Source: an uncultured Desulfovibrio sp. (GTDB lineage: Bacteria; Desulfobacterota; Desulfovibrionia; Desulfovibrionales; Desulfovibrionaceae). From it: a stretch of DNA of 64,000 bases. The translations under genes were made by a program, and so were the position numbers. Positions within the stretch are counted from its first letter, which is position 1, and each line of letters opens with the position of its first letter. Under the pieces are notes generated by a model. It saw only the letters and a program-made list of their open reading frames with translations, did no database searches and was not told the origin of the DNA. The stretch spans positions 147,378 to 211,377 of the forward strand of contig CAKTDV010000002.1 in assembly GCA_934546745.1 (NCBI GenBank). Direction: 5' to 3'. Positions 50,045 to 58,419 of the stretch are shown one piece after another.

Positions 50045-51379
50045 TCAGCGGACAATCAGCCGGGCGTAATATTCGCGGTTGTTTCTGATGATATGTAACA
50101 GGACCTGATTGGCCATGCGTTCGCGGCGGAACGCCTCTATGAGGGCCCCCAGCGAGGCCGTGCGCGTTCCGCCGATGCCCACGATGACGTCGCCCCGCCG
50201 CAGGAAGGCGGCCGGGCCGTCCCGCCGCACGCCCGCGACGGCAACGCCACCGCGCGCTTCCTGGAGTGAAAGCCCCCAGCGCGCCTCCATCATGCGTCGG
50301 GCGGTTTCCTCCCCAAAGGGGACGGGCGTCGTGGTCAGGCGCAGTTCGCGGTCGCCGCGCGCGATGCGCAGTTCAAGAGGTTCGCCTGGCAGCTGGTTGC
50401 GCAGGATATGGAGATAGTCGCGCCTGTCGTCCACGCCGGTGCCGTTGATTTCCAGGACGACATCGCCGGGTTCCATGCCCGCCAGCTGCGCCGGGCCGCC
50501 GTTGAAAACGGCTGTCACCAGGAGACCCCGGGCCTCTCTGAGCCCCAGGGCCGCGGCGAAGCGCTGATCCACATCCGTGCCGGACAGGCCCAGCCACAGC
50601 GGCGACACCCGGCCGCCGTGAAGCAGGTTGTCCATGACGCGGCGCGCCTTGGCGATGGGGATGGCGAAGCCGATTCCCTCGCCTTTGGCGGACACGGCGG
50701 TATTGATCCCGATAAGTTCTCCGTCAAGATTCAGAAGCGGGCCGCCACTGTTGCCGGGATTGATGGCGGCGTCCGTCTGGAGCAAATCCGTGAGGACGCC
50801 GTCCTCGCTGCGGATGGTGCGTCCCTTGGCGGAGATGACGCCGACCGTGACGGTATGGTTGTAGCCGAACGGATTGCCTATGGCGATGGCGGTTTCTCCG
50901 GGCAGGATGTCCGGAGAGGCCGCCATGCGCACGGCGGGCAGGTTGCGCGCGCCGCGCAGCTCCAGAACCGCGATGTCGAAATCTGGATCAGCCCCCTTGA
51001 CAGCTGCGGCAAATTCGCGGCCGTCCTGGAGCCGCACCCTGACGTCGTCGCCGCCCGCGATGACGTGGGCGTTGGTCAGGACCAGCCCGCGCGGTCCGTC
51101 CACGATGACGCCGGAACCGAGGCTGACGCGCTTTTTCCCTCGGGGCGTCAGGGAGAGATCCGGGGAAGCCTCACCGAAGCCGAAGAATTGTTCCAGCGGC
51201 GAACGGCGCTGCCCCTCGATGATATGCGTGCTGGTGATGTTGACGACCGCCGGGGCCGTGGCGTTGACGGCCCGTACCACGGGTGTCAGTCGTGGGCTGC
51301 CGGGCGCGGGCGCGGCGGGACTGCCCGTGGCCAGCAGCAGCGTACAGGCCAGTCCGGCCAGCAGGGGAGAGAGGCGCAT
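50045..51379 (-). CDS. degP: periplasmic serine protease DegP/DegQ (HtrA family)
   Basis: A 444-residue HtrA protease for periplasmic protein quality control. A signal peptide (MRLSPLLAGLACTLLLATGS) is followed by the trypsin-like domain with the catalytic triad H105 (LTNAHVIAGG), D135 (DFDIAVLEL) and S211 (INPGNSGGPLLN). Two PDZ domains follow (about 265-350 with GPAQLAGMEPGDVVLEINGT, and about 375-440 with GPAAFLRRGDVIVGIGGT). It faces the symporter tail to tail. Repeat copy D lies upstream. Confidence 0.95.
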   Translation of the reverse strand: MRLSPLLAGLACTLLLATGSPAAPAPGSPRLTPVVRAVNATAPAVVNITSTHIIEGQRRSPLEQFFGFGEASPDLSLTPRGKKRVSLGSGVIVDGPRGLVLTNAHVIAGGDDVRVRLQDGREFAAAVKGADPDFDIAVLELRGARNLPAVRMAASPDILPGETAIAIGNPFGYNHTVTVGVISAKGRTIRSEDGVLTDLLQTDAAINPGNSGGPLLNLDGELIGINTAVSAKGEGIGFAIPIAKARRVMDNLLHGGRVSPLWLGLSGTDVDQRFAAALGLREARGLLVTAVFNGGPAQLAGMEPGDVVLEINGTGVDDRRDYLHILRNQLPGEPLELRIARGDRELRLTTTPVPFGEETARRMMEARWGLSLQEARGGVAVAGVRRDGPAAFLRRGDVIVGIGGTRTASLGALIEAFRRERMANQVLLHIIRNNREYYARLIVR

Positions 51380-51468
51380 GGGGATATCCTCCTGAAAAGC
51401 GTCTGTGCGGCGTCCATAGTCGGGCCTTTTGGTTCTTCATGCAAGAGCATTCGCTTGTGAAATTTTTT

Positions 51469-51537
51469 CATTTCGCAAGCGCCGCCGGGAAAACGCGCTT
51501 TTTCCCTGTGTCTGAGCGCGGGTGTCCATCTGCGCGG
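51469..51537. repeat. intergenic repeat, copy D (between degP and cobT)
   Basis: It begins CATTTCGCAAGCGCCGCCGG and ends with GAGCGCGGGTGTCCATCTGC before GCGG, aligning loosely with copies B and C. It lies 90 bases upstream of degP. The remainder of 51380-51620 shows no gene and no cobalamin-riboswitch-like box ahead of cobT. Confidence 0.4.
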
Positions 51538-51620
51538 CAGCCAGGGCGGCGAGATCTTCAAGAGGGAAACGCGCTGGGCCGCTGTTTGCGTGCTGGAACA
51601 GGATAGGCTACAAACGGGGG

Positions 51621-52718
51621 ATGACATACGCAGCATCTTCTCTCTTGGCTGAGGTCGCGCCCGGCGTGGGCATCGTGCCGGTCGATCCGGCGGACGCGGC
51701 GGCGGCGCAGGCGCATCTGGACACTCTGACAAAACCCAGGGGCAGCCTCGGCCGTCTTGAGGAGCTGGCCCGGCGGCTCTATGCCATGCGCGGCGGCGAG
51801 ACGCCGTTGCGGGTAAGTCCGGCGCTGATGTTCACTGTGGCGGGCGATCACGGGGTGGCGGCGCAGGGCGTCTCTCCTTTTCCGCAGGTCGTGACGCGCC
51901 AGATGGTGGCAAACCTGCTGGCGGGCGGGGCGGGCGTCAATGCCCTGTGTCGTGCCAGCGGCATGGATTTTTATCTTGTGGACGCCGGGTGCGCCGGAGG
52001 CCCTTTTCCGCCGCATGAAAAATTGCTGGATTGCCGTCTGGGAGACGGCACGGCGGACATGAGCCGGGGTCCCGCCATGCCGCGCGCGACGGCGGCTGAA
52101 GGGCTGCGGCGCGGCATGGCTCTTGTGGAAGGGGAGGTTGCGCGTGGGGCGCGCTGTTTTGCCACAGGGGAAATGGGCATTGCCAATACGACCGCGGCGA
52201 CGGCCATCTATTGCGCGCTGCTGGGCCTTGATCCAGACGCCATGACCGGGCCGGGGGCCGGGGCCGGGCCGGAACTCGTCCGGCGCAAGGCCGCCGTCAT
52301 CCGGCGGGCGCTGTCCGTCAATGCGGATTTGTGCCGCGGGGATGATCCTCTGGGCGTGCTGGCCGCCGTGGGCGGTTTCGAGATAGCCATCATGGCGGGG
52401 ATCATGCTGGGCGCCGCGTCTCGGCGGCTGCCCGTGCTGGTGGACGGCTTCATCTGCTGCGCCGCCTATGCCGTGGCCGTGCGCCTGTGTCCGGCTCTGG
52501 CCGGCTATGCCGTGCTTTCCCATGCCAGCGCGGAGCCGGGCCACATGCCCGCTCTGGAAACGCTGGAAGAAGGCGTTCCGCTGCTGCATCTTGGCATGAG
52601 GCTGGGCGAGGGCACGGGGGCGGCTGTGGCCTATCACCTCCTGCGTTGCGCGGCGGCTGTCTTCAACGAAATGGCGACGTTTGACAGCGCGGGCGTGACG
52701 GGGGAAACATGCGGCTAG
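51621..52718 (+). CDS. cobT: nicotinate-nucleotide--dimethylbenzimidazole phosphoribosyltransferase
   Basis: It makes alpha-ribazole phosphate for the lower ligand of cobalamin; 365 residues. Recognised by LTKPRGSLGRLEELARRLYA, FTVAGDHGVAAQGVSPFPQ, GEMGIANTTAATAIYCALLG, LPVLVDGFICCAAYAVA, SHASAEPGHMPALETL and the C-terminal RLGEGTGAAVAYHLLRCAAA with the catalytic glutamate. The ATG at 51621 gives the family N-terminus. Other cob genes are absent here. Its end overlaps the ABC ATPase gene by 10 bases. Confidence 0.95.
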   Translation: MTYAASSLLAEVAPGVGIVPVDPADAAAAQAHLDTLTKPRGSLGRLEELARRLYAMRGGETPLRVSPALMFTVAGDHGVAAQGVSPFPQVVTRQMVANLLAGGAGVNALCRASGMDFYLVDAGCAGGPFPPHEKLLDCRLGDGTADMSRGPAMPRATAAEGLRRGMALVEGEVARGARCFATGEMGIANTTAATAIYCALLGLDPDAMTGPGAGAGPELVRRKAAVIRRALSVNADLCRGDDPLGVLAAVGGFEIAIMAGIMLGAASRRLPVLVDGFICCAAYAVAVRLCPALAGYAVLSHASAEPGHMPALETLEEGVPLLHLGMRLGEGTGAAVAYHLLRCAAAVFNEMATFDSAGVTGETCG

Positions 52719-53719
52719 AGGCGGATCCGTCCGGCGGCGCTCCCCTGCTTGCGCTGCGGGGTGTCTCGCGGTTTTTCCGCACCGGCGGCGGCCTCTGGCG
52801 CGACGCCGGTCGCCTGTGTGCCGTGAACGGTGTCGATCTCGTGATTCGGGCCGGAGAAAGCCTCGGTCTGGTGGGGGAATCCGGTTGCGGCAAGTCGACG
52901 CTGGGGCGGATTGCCTGCGGTCTGCTGTCTCCCAGCGAGGGAGAGGTTCTGTTTCAGGGCGCGCCGCTTCCTCTGGCGGGGGCGCACAGCCCCTTGGCGG
53001 GGCGCGTACAGATGGTCTTTCAGGATCCTTTTTCCTCGCTGAATCCCCGGATGCGGGTCGGACTGGCCGTTGAGGAGCCGCTGGCGGCGCTGGCCGCCCG
53101 TGACGGCGCGCTGGGGAACCTGTCGCCGGAAGCCCGCGGACGTACCGTGGCGGACATCTTCGCCACTATCGGTCTGGAAGGCATGGAGCGGCGTTACCCT
53201 CACGAATTTTCCGGCGGACAGCGCCAGCGTATCGCCGTGGCCCGGGCGCTTGTGACCCGTCCCGATCTGATTGTCTGCGACGAACCCGTGTCCGCGCTGG
53301 ATGCGTCGGTACAGGCCCAGATCCTGAACCTGCTGCGGGATGTGCAGGAGCGTTTTGGCCCCGCCTACCTTTTCATTTCCCATGATTTGGCGGTGGTCGG
53401 TTTCATGTGTCCCCGCATCATGGTCATGTACCTTGGGCAGATTGTGGAGGAAGGGCCTCGGGAACGGTTGCTGGATTGTCCGGCGCATCCCTATACGCGG
53501 GCGTTGCTGGCCGCCTCGCCCCGTCTGTCGGCCGATCCCGCTGCGCGACGGCGCCTGCCGGAACCCGTGGCCGGAGAGCTGCCAAGCCCGCTGGCGCCGC
53601 CGCCGGGTTGCCGTTTCCATCCCCGCTGTGCGTGGGCGGATGCCCGGTGCCGCCGGGAATCGCCCCCGTTGCGGGAGGCCGCTCCCGGCTGGTACGTGCG
53701 CTGTTTCAGGGCTTTTTGA
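52709..53719 (+). CDS. oligopeptide/dipeptide-type ABC transporter ATPase (OppF/DppF-like)
   Basis: A 336-residue ABC ATPase. Walker A GLVGESGCGKSTLGRIACGL, Q-loop MVFQDPFSSLNPRMRVG, signature HEFSGGQRQRIAVARAL, Walker B LIVCDEPVSALDAS, and H-loop FISHDLAVVGFMCPR are intact. The C-terminal oligopeptide-type extension has CRFHPRCAWADARCRRESPP. Normally an OppD-like partner and permeases sit beside it; here it stands alone, overlapping cobT. It may serve permeases encoded elsewhere. GGGGGAAAC precedes the ATG. Confidence 0.93.
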   Translation: MRLEADPSGGAPLLALRGVSRFFRTGGGLWRDAGRLCAVNGVDLVIRAGESLGLVGESGCGKSTLGRIACGLLSPSEGEVLFQGAPLPLAGAHSPLAGRVQMVFQDPFSSLNPRMRVGLAVEEPLAALAARDGALGNLSPEARGRTVADIFATIGLEGMERRYPHEFSGGQRQRIAVARALVTRPDLIVCDEPVSALDASVQAQILNLLRDVQERFGPAYLFISHDLAVVGFMCPRIMVMYLGQIVEEGPRERLLDCPAHPYTRALLAASPRLSADPAARRRLPEPVAGELPSPLAPPPGCRFHPRCAWADARCRRESPPLREAAPGWYVRCFRAF

Positions 53720-53751
53720 CAGACGGAGCGACTTGCGGCATGGTTTGCGTC

Positions 53752-55047
53752 ATGCCGCACTTTCATATTGTTTCGCTTTTTCCCGAGTTTTTTGCTTCGC
53801 CGCTGCATACGGCGCTCATGGGGCGAGCCCGCAACGCGGGAATTGTGGACGTGTCCTTTCATAATCCGCGGGATTTCAGCCAGGACAGGCACGGCCATGT
53901 GGACGACAGCCCCTACGGTGGCGGTCCAGGCATGGTGTTGCGGGGGGAGCCGCTGGCGGCGGCCCTGCGATCCATCCCACGGCCGGGGCGTATGCTGGTC
54001 ATGAGTCCCGGAGGGCGGCCCATGACGCAGCGCATGGCGCGGCAATGGGCCGGAGAAGAACATCTGACCCTTGTCTGCGGTCGTTATGAGGGGTTGGATC
54101 AGCGTCTTTTCAGTCTGTTTCCGCTGGAAGCTGTCAGTCTGGGCGATGTGGTGCTCAACGGCGGCGAGGTTGCGGCACTGGCCCTGATGGAAGCGGTCGC
54201 CCGCCTGACGCCCGGATTTATGGGCAAGGAATCCTCCGGCGACGAGGAGAGCTTTTCCGCCGGCCTGCTGGAGTACCCGCACTATACGCGCCCGGAGGTT
54301 CTGGAGGGGATGCCTGTGCCGGAAATCCTGCGAAGCGGTGATCATGAGCGCATTGCCCGCTGGCGGCGGGAGATGTCGTTGAGGACGACGCTGGCGGTCA
54401 GGCCCGATATGCTGGACAGCGCGCCGCTGGGGCGAGAGGACGCCCTGATGCTGGCGGAGATCCCGCGCGAGCGGCCGGGGCGAAATCTTTCCTTGTGCCT
54501 GACGCACTGTCCGGTTATGCTGGACGGGACAAAGAGCGGCGTTTCCTCTTTGACAAATTTTGATATTCACGATATAGCCCGGATTTCCTGCAGTTATGCG
54601 ATGGGGCCGTTCTATGTGGTGACGCCGTTGGAGGATCAGCAGCGCCTGCTGGCGGAGATTCTGCGCCACTGGACGGACGGTCCCGGCGGTCGGGGCAACC
54701 CCGACAGGGCCAGAGCCTTGCGCCTTGTCCGGCCGGCGTGTTCGCTGGATGCGGCCATGACGGATCTGGAACGGCGTACTGGTCGGCGTCCCAGGCTGGT
54801 CGTGAGTTCCGCCGTATGGCCGGCGGGCAGGAACGCGCCGCCTCCGCTGACGTGCGCCGATGTGCGGGAATGGTGCCGGAGCGGCCCCGTGCTGCTTTGT
54901 CTTGGCACCGCCCACGGCCTGGCCCCCGAAGTGCTGGCGCGCGGCGATGGGCGGTTGCGCCCCGTGCGCTTCCTGCACTACAATCATCTTTCGGTGCGGA
55001 GCGCGGCCGCCATTCTGGCCGACAGAATTTTGGGCGATTATCACTAA
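53752..55047 (+). CDS. trmD: TrmD tRNA (guanine-N1)-methyltransferase fused to a TM1570-like RNA methyltransferase
   Basis: A 431-residue two-domain protein. Residues 1-240 are TrmD, which makes m1G37 in tRNA: FHIVSLFPEFFASPLHTALM, the trefoil-knot SAM loop LTLVCGRYEGLDQRLF and SLGDVVLNGGEVAALALMEA, and the KESSGDEESF linker. Residues about 245-431 resemble the SAM-dependent RNA methyltransferase domain of Thermotoga TM1570 (LSLCLTHCPVMLDGTKSGVS, NFDIHDIARISCSYAMGPFY, VLLCLGTAHGLAPEVLARGD, HYNHLSVRSAAAILADRILG), whose target is not established. The start may also be the ATG at 53740. rpsP and rimM, usual upstream partners, are absent; rplS follows. Confidence 0.93.
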   Translation: MPHFHIVSLFPEFFASPLHTALMGRARNAGIVDVSFHNPRDFSQDRHGHVDDSPYGGGPGMVLRGEPLAAALRSIPRPGRMLVMSPGGRPMTQRMARQWAGEEHLTLVCGRYEGLDQRLFSLFPLEAVSLGDVVLNGGEVAALALMEAVARLTPGFMGKESSGDEESFSAGLLEYPHYTRPEVLEGMPVPEILRSGDHERIARWRREMSLRTTLAVRPDMLDSAPLGREDALMLAEIPRERPGRNLSLCLTHCPVMLDGTKSGVSSLTNFDIHDIARISCSYAMGPFYVVTPLEDQQRLLAEILRHWTDGPGGRGNPDRARALRLVRPACSLDAAMTDLERRTGRRPRLVVSSAVWPAGRNAPPPLTCADVREWCRSGPVLLCLGTAHGLAPEVLARGDGRLRPVRFLHYNHLSVRSAAAILADRILGDYH

Positions 55048-55096
55048 CGCCGCGATATCATGGCTCCCTGTGAGCCGCCTATGTAAGGAGTTGGGC

Positions 55097-55444
55097 ATGG
55101 ACATCATTAAAAAGATCGAGCTGGAAAACATGCGCATGGATATGCCCGTGTTTCGCTCTGGCGACACGGTAAAAGTGCATCTGCGCATTGTGGAAGGCGA
55201 AAAGGAACGCATTCAGGTGTTTCAGGGGAACGTCATCCGCATCAGCCGCGGTACGACGGACGCGACCTTCACCGTCCGCAAAATTTCCGACGGCGTGGGG
55301 GTGGAGCGTATTTTCCCCATGCATTCTCCCTTTATCGATCACGTGGAAGTCGTGACGCAGGGCCGTGTGCGCCGCAGCCGCCTCTACTATCTGCGCGGCC
55401 TCAAGGGCAAGGCCGCCCGTATCAAGCCCCGCGGCCGCTTCTGA
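55097..55444 (+). CDS. rplS: 50S ribosomal protein L19
   Basis: A 115-residue large-subunit protein at the 30S-50S interface. It reads MDIIKKIELENMRMDMPVFR, GDTVKVHLRIVEGEKERIQV and FQGNVIRISRGTTDATFTVR, with KARIKPRGRF-like basic C-terminus (AARIKPRGRF). AAGGAG precedes the ATG at 55097. It follows trmD as in most bacteria. A long stem-loop lies downstream before rnhB. Confidence 0.97.
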   Translation: MDIIKKIELENMRMDMPVFRSGDTVKVHLRIVEGEKERIQVFQGNVIRISRGTTDATFTVRKISDGVGVERIFPMHSPFIDHVEVVTQGRVRRSRLYYLRGLKGKAARIKPRGRF

Positions 55445-55477
55445 TTTTTCCGGTCGCCGTTTGCGGAAAACAGTTTC

Positions 55478-55523
55478 CGAACAGCCCCATGCGATGCCGT
55501 CCGGCATTGTCTGGGGCTGTTCG
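55478..55523 (+). promoter_or_regulatory. large stem-loop between rplS and rnhB
   Basis: CGAACAGCCCCA (55478-55489) pairs perfectly with TGGGGCTGTTCG (55512-55523), and inside ATGCCG pairs with CGGCAT. No T-run follows (CGTAACG). It may terminate part of the ribosomal transcript, protect its 3' end, or be an RNase III-type processing site. Confidence 0.6.
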
Positions 55524-55566
55524 CGTAACGATCCAACAGCGTAAAGAGTGTTTCCTTCGCTCCGCC

Positions 55567-56280
55567 ATGATGAAAAAGAGCCGTTCCATTCCACTGTGCC
55601 AGAGCGCATGGAGTCTGTGGGAAGCGCGCGCCGCGCACTGCCTGCCGGGGATGATTGCCGAAAACCCGCCGGCCGGTGTGGACGAGGCCGGGCGAGGTTG
55701 TCTGGCCGGGCCGGTCGTGGCCGCCGCCGTCATATTGCCCAGGGCCGCCGCCCTGCCGGGCCTGACGGATTCCAAGGCGCTGACGGCGGCGCGGCGCGCC
55801 GCTCTTGCTCCCAGGATACGGCAATGCGCGATTTCGTGGGGGCTGGGCGTGATTTGGCCGCGACGTATTGACGAAATCAATATCCTGCGGGCGACGTTCG
55901 AGGCCATGGCCCGCGCCGTGCGCTTTCTGTCCGTGACGCCGGACATCCTCTTTGTGGACGGCAACAGGATCATCCCCGAATCTGTGGCACGCGCGCACGG
56001 CCGGGACGGGCGCTTTCCCTTGCAGGAAGCCGTTGTGGGCGGTGATGCGCGCGTGGACGCCATTGCCGCCGCGTCCGTTCTGGCCAAGACGTTCAGGGAT
56101 GATCTGATGGAGCGTCTTGCGCGCCGCTGGCCGGGATACGGCTTCGAGCGCCACAAGGGCTACGGAACCCGTGCCCACTATGCGGCCCTGCGGCGTCTGG
56201 GACCCTGCCCGCTGCACCGTCTTACCTACCGTGGCGTTGTGGCGCGGGACGGCGCGCCCGCGCAGGGATCGCTGCTCTGA
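55567..56280 (+). CDS. rnhB: ribonuclease HII
   Basis: It cleaves RNA in RNA-DNA hybrids and at misincorporated ribonucleotides; about 237 residues. The acidic active site is seen in GVDEAGRGCLAGPVVAAAVI (DE motif), ILFVDGNRIIP (D) and GDARVDAIAAASVLAKTFRD (D). Also KGYGTRAHYAALRRLGPCPL. The start is uncertain: 55567 (MMKKSRSIPL) gives an N-terminal extension of about 30 residues, while 55651 would begin close to the conserved core. The stop overlaps yraN by one base (TGATG). Confidence 0.94.
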   Translation: MMKKSRSIPLCQSAWSLWEARAAHCLPGMIAENPPAGVDEAGRGCLAGPVVAAAVILPRAAALPGLTDSKALTAARRAALAPRIRQCAISWGLGVIWPRRIDEINILRATFEAMARAVRFLSVTPDILFVDGNRIIPESVARAHGRDGRFPLQEAVVGGDARVDAIAAASVLAKTFRDDLMERLARRWPGYGFERHKGYGTRAHYAALRRLGPCPLHRLTYRGVVARDGAPAQGSLL

Positions 56281-56699
56281 TGTCCGGACGTTCACGCGCG
56301 GCGGCGTTGGGCCGTTACGGAGAGGAGGCGGCCGAGGCCTTTGTACGGCGCAAGGGCTGGCGGATTCTGGATCGAAACTGGCGCTATGGACGCGTGGAGC
56401 TGGACATGGTGGCCCGCGACGGCCAGGAACTGGTGTTTGTGGAAGTCAAGACGCGGACGGCGGGGGGCAGAGGATGCCCCGCTGACGCCCTGACGCCCGC
56501 CAAGCGGACGCATATACGCAAGGCCGCCCAGGCGTGGCTGAGCAGCCATGACGCCTGGGATCGTCCCTGCCGCTTTGACGTTCTGTGTCTGGTGCATGAC
56601 GGAACAACCCTCACTGTGGAGCATATGCCCGATGCCTTCCAGTTCTCCGACGGGCGGCGTATTGTGGATTGTTGCGACGCCGCTTGGCAACCCTGGTGA
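56280..56699 (+). CDS. YraN-family endonuclease-like protein
   Basis: A 139-residue UPF0102 protein with a PD-(D/E)XK-like fold. Typical sequence: LGRYGEEAAEAFVRRKGWRI, LDRNWRYGRVELDMVARDGQ, ELVFVEVKTRT (the E-x-K core), and KRTHIRKAAQAWLSSHDAWD. The family is widespread beside rnhB and thought to be nuclease-like; its function is not established. The final 68 bases overlap the start of rsmI in another frame. Confidence 0.9.
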   Translation: MSGRSRAAALGRYGEEAAEAFVRRKGWRILDRNWRYGRVELDMVARDGQELVFVEVKTRTAGGRGCPADALTPAKRTHIRKAAQAWLSSHDAWDRPCRFDVLCLVHDGTTLTVEHMPDAFQFSDGRRIVDCCDAAWQPW

Positions 56700-57468
56700 T
56701 TTTTCTCCCCGCGCCCGCCAGACGCTGGCCAATGCCGATTTCGTGCTGGCTGAGGATACGCGCCGGGCCGGCCTGCTCTGCGCGCAATGCGGTATCGCCG
56801 TGCGGCGTTTTGTCAGTTTCCACGATCATAATGAGGCGGAGAGGCAGGCGGACGTCTTGCGCCAGCTTGAGGCGGGGGGCACGGCGGCGCTGATTTCCGA
56901 CGCCGGGACGCCGCTGGTGGCCGATCCCGGGTACCGGCTGGTGCGGGCCTGCCGCGCCGCCGGTGTGCGGGTTGCACCGGTGCCCGGACCTTCCGCTCCG
57001 GTAACGGCGCTTTCGGCGGCGGGACTGCCGCCGTTGCCGTATACCTTTCTGGGCTTCCTGCCCCGGGACGCGGCGGGGCGCGCCGCCCTGTTTTCGGCGT
57101 TTCGCCGCACACCTGGATCGCTGGTTTTTTTCGAGCGCCGCGATCGCCTGCGCGAAAGCCTTGCACAGGCGGCGGAGATCCTTGGTCCGCGCGCGCTGGC
57201 CATTTGCCGGGAATTGACCAAAACGCATGAGGAATTTATACTTGACAGGCTGGAGAACGCCGCGGCGGTCGTGGACGTCCTCGGAGAGATAACTGTCGTC
57301 ATCGGGCCTCCTGAATATGAGGAGCGATCCCCGGAGGAGGCAGCGCTGGCCGTCCTGAGGGAAGAGCTGGACGGCGGTGGCAAACCGAGGGAATGCGCCC
57401 GCCGCGCCGCCGTCCGTCTTGACGGATGGACGTCCAAGGAACTGTATGCGCTGGTTCGGGAACTCTGA
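56632..57468 (+). CDS. rsmI: 16S rRNA (cytidine-2'-O)-methyltransferase RsmI
   Basis: It 2'-O-methylates C1402 of 16S rRNA; 278 residues. Tetrapyrrole-methylase fold: GVLWIVATPLGNPGDFSPRA, ADFVLAEDTRRAGLLCAQCG, SFHDHNEAERQADVLRQLEA, AALISDAGTPLVADPGYRLV, VPGPSAPVTALSAAGLPPLP, FFERRDRLRESLAQAAEILG and CRELTKTHEEFILDRL. The ATG at 56632 has GGAG 10 bases upstream and lies within yraN; the conserved region begins ten residues later, so a slightly later start cannot be ruled out. Confidence 0.95.
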   Translation: MPSSSPTGGVLWIVATPLGNPGDFSPRARQTLANADFVLAEDTRRAGLLCAQCGIAVRRFVSFHDHNEAERQADVLRQLEAGGTAALISDAGTPLVADPGYRLVRACRAAGVRVAPVPGPSAPVTALSAAGLPPLPYTFLGFLPRDAAGRAALFSAFRRTPGSLVFFERRDRLRESLAQAAEILGPRALAICRELTKTHEEFILDRLENAAAVVDVLGEITVVIGPPEYEERSPEEAALAVLREELDGGGKPRECARRAAVRLDGWTSKELYALVREL

Positions 57469-57526
57469 GGAGACGCCGGAAAGAAAGAAGAGCGGCCTGG
57501 GAAGCTCCGCCGTTCAAGGGAGCGTC

Positions 57527-58273
57527 ATGCTTGCCACGTCCGTCGCGCTGCGCTGTTTTGTCCGGTGCGGCTGCATCAATGCCGCCATATCCGCGCGCGC
57601 CATGCAGGAAATCGGCGTGCTTTTCGCGCTTGAGCCCGCCGTCATGGCGCTGTATCCGCCGGGAAAGGAACGGCGGGAAGCCCTGTTACGGCATGCCGGA
57701 CACAGCAACACGCATCCCTCCATGATGCCCCTCTATATGGGAATAACCCTGTCGCTGGAAGCGCGGATTGCGGACGGATCCCTGCCGGCCGCCGCGCTGG
57801 GCGGTCTCAGCCGGACGCTCTCCACGACGCTGTCGGCTATTGGCGACGGCTTTTTTGAGGGCGCAGTGCTCCCCTGCTGGTCGCTGGCCTGTGTCATTGT
57901 TGTGCTGTGTGGTCATGTCTGGGCGGCCGTCGCCCTGACGGCGCTGCTGGTAGCGGGAATGGCTGTTTTTCGTATCTGTCTGTTTTTTTATGGGTTGCGG
58001 CATGGCGTCGCCGCGTTGCAGTGGCTGAAGCGTCTGGCCCTCATCGACTGGGCCGGGCGGATCAAGCGGGTGAACGCCGTCATGCTGGCGCTCTTGCCGG
58101 GGGTTTCGCCCTGGGCGGCGCATTCTTTCCCCTGGCTGCTGTGCATGCCCGCCCTGTTGTGCGCGGTGGCCGCGATGGCCTTTGCCGGAAGAGTGCGTTT
58201 TCCGCGTATTCTTTTCTGGCTGATGGGCGTTTCCTGCCTGGCCTTTCTTGATACGGCTCTTGTTCGCGGCTAG
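57527..58273 (+). CDS. PTS mannose/fructose/sorbose-type EIID component
   Basis: A 248-residue membrane protein of the mannose-type PTS. EIID with EIIC forms the sugar channel. It starts MLATSVALRCFVRCGCINAA and has the family pattern GHSNTHPSMMPLYMGITLSL (compare NTNP...LGxxLALEE) and LSTTLSAIGDGFFEGAVLPC; the C-terminal half holds several hydrophobic helices. AAGGGAG precedes the ATG at 57527. It is followed by HPr and EI, but no EIIC, EIIA or EIIB gene is adjacent, so partners must be encoded elsewhere or be missing. Confidence 0.8.
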   Translation: MLATSVALRCFVRCGCINAAISARAMQEIGVLFALEPAVMALYPPGKERREALLRHAGHSNTHPSMMPLYMGITLSLEARIADGSLPAAALGGLSRTLSTTLSAIGDGFFEGAVLPCWSLACVIVVLCGHVWAAVALTALLVAGMAVFRICLFFYGLRHGVAALQWLKRLALIDWAGRIKRVNAVMLALLPGVSPWAAHSFPWLLCMPALLCAVAAMAFAGRVRFPRILFWLMGVSCLAFLDTALVRG

Positions 58274-58419
58274 AGCGGTGTCGCAGTGAAGGCGTGTCTG
58301 GGGAACGCCCCTTTGCCGGGATGCCGGCTGTGCTTTCAGGAACCGGTTGCGCGGTGCGCGGAAAACGCGCCGTGAGGAACGTCAAAGGCCGACGCCTTGC
58401 GGCTGAAGGAACAAAGACA

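Noticed and set aside
51380..51620. Cobalamin riboswitch ahead of cobT
   Set aside because: No B12-box-like sequence or matching long structured leader was recognised.
53491..55212. 573-codon minus-strand open frame opposite trmD
   Set aside because: It is antisense to trmD with no recognisable domain.
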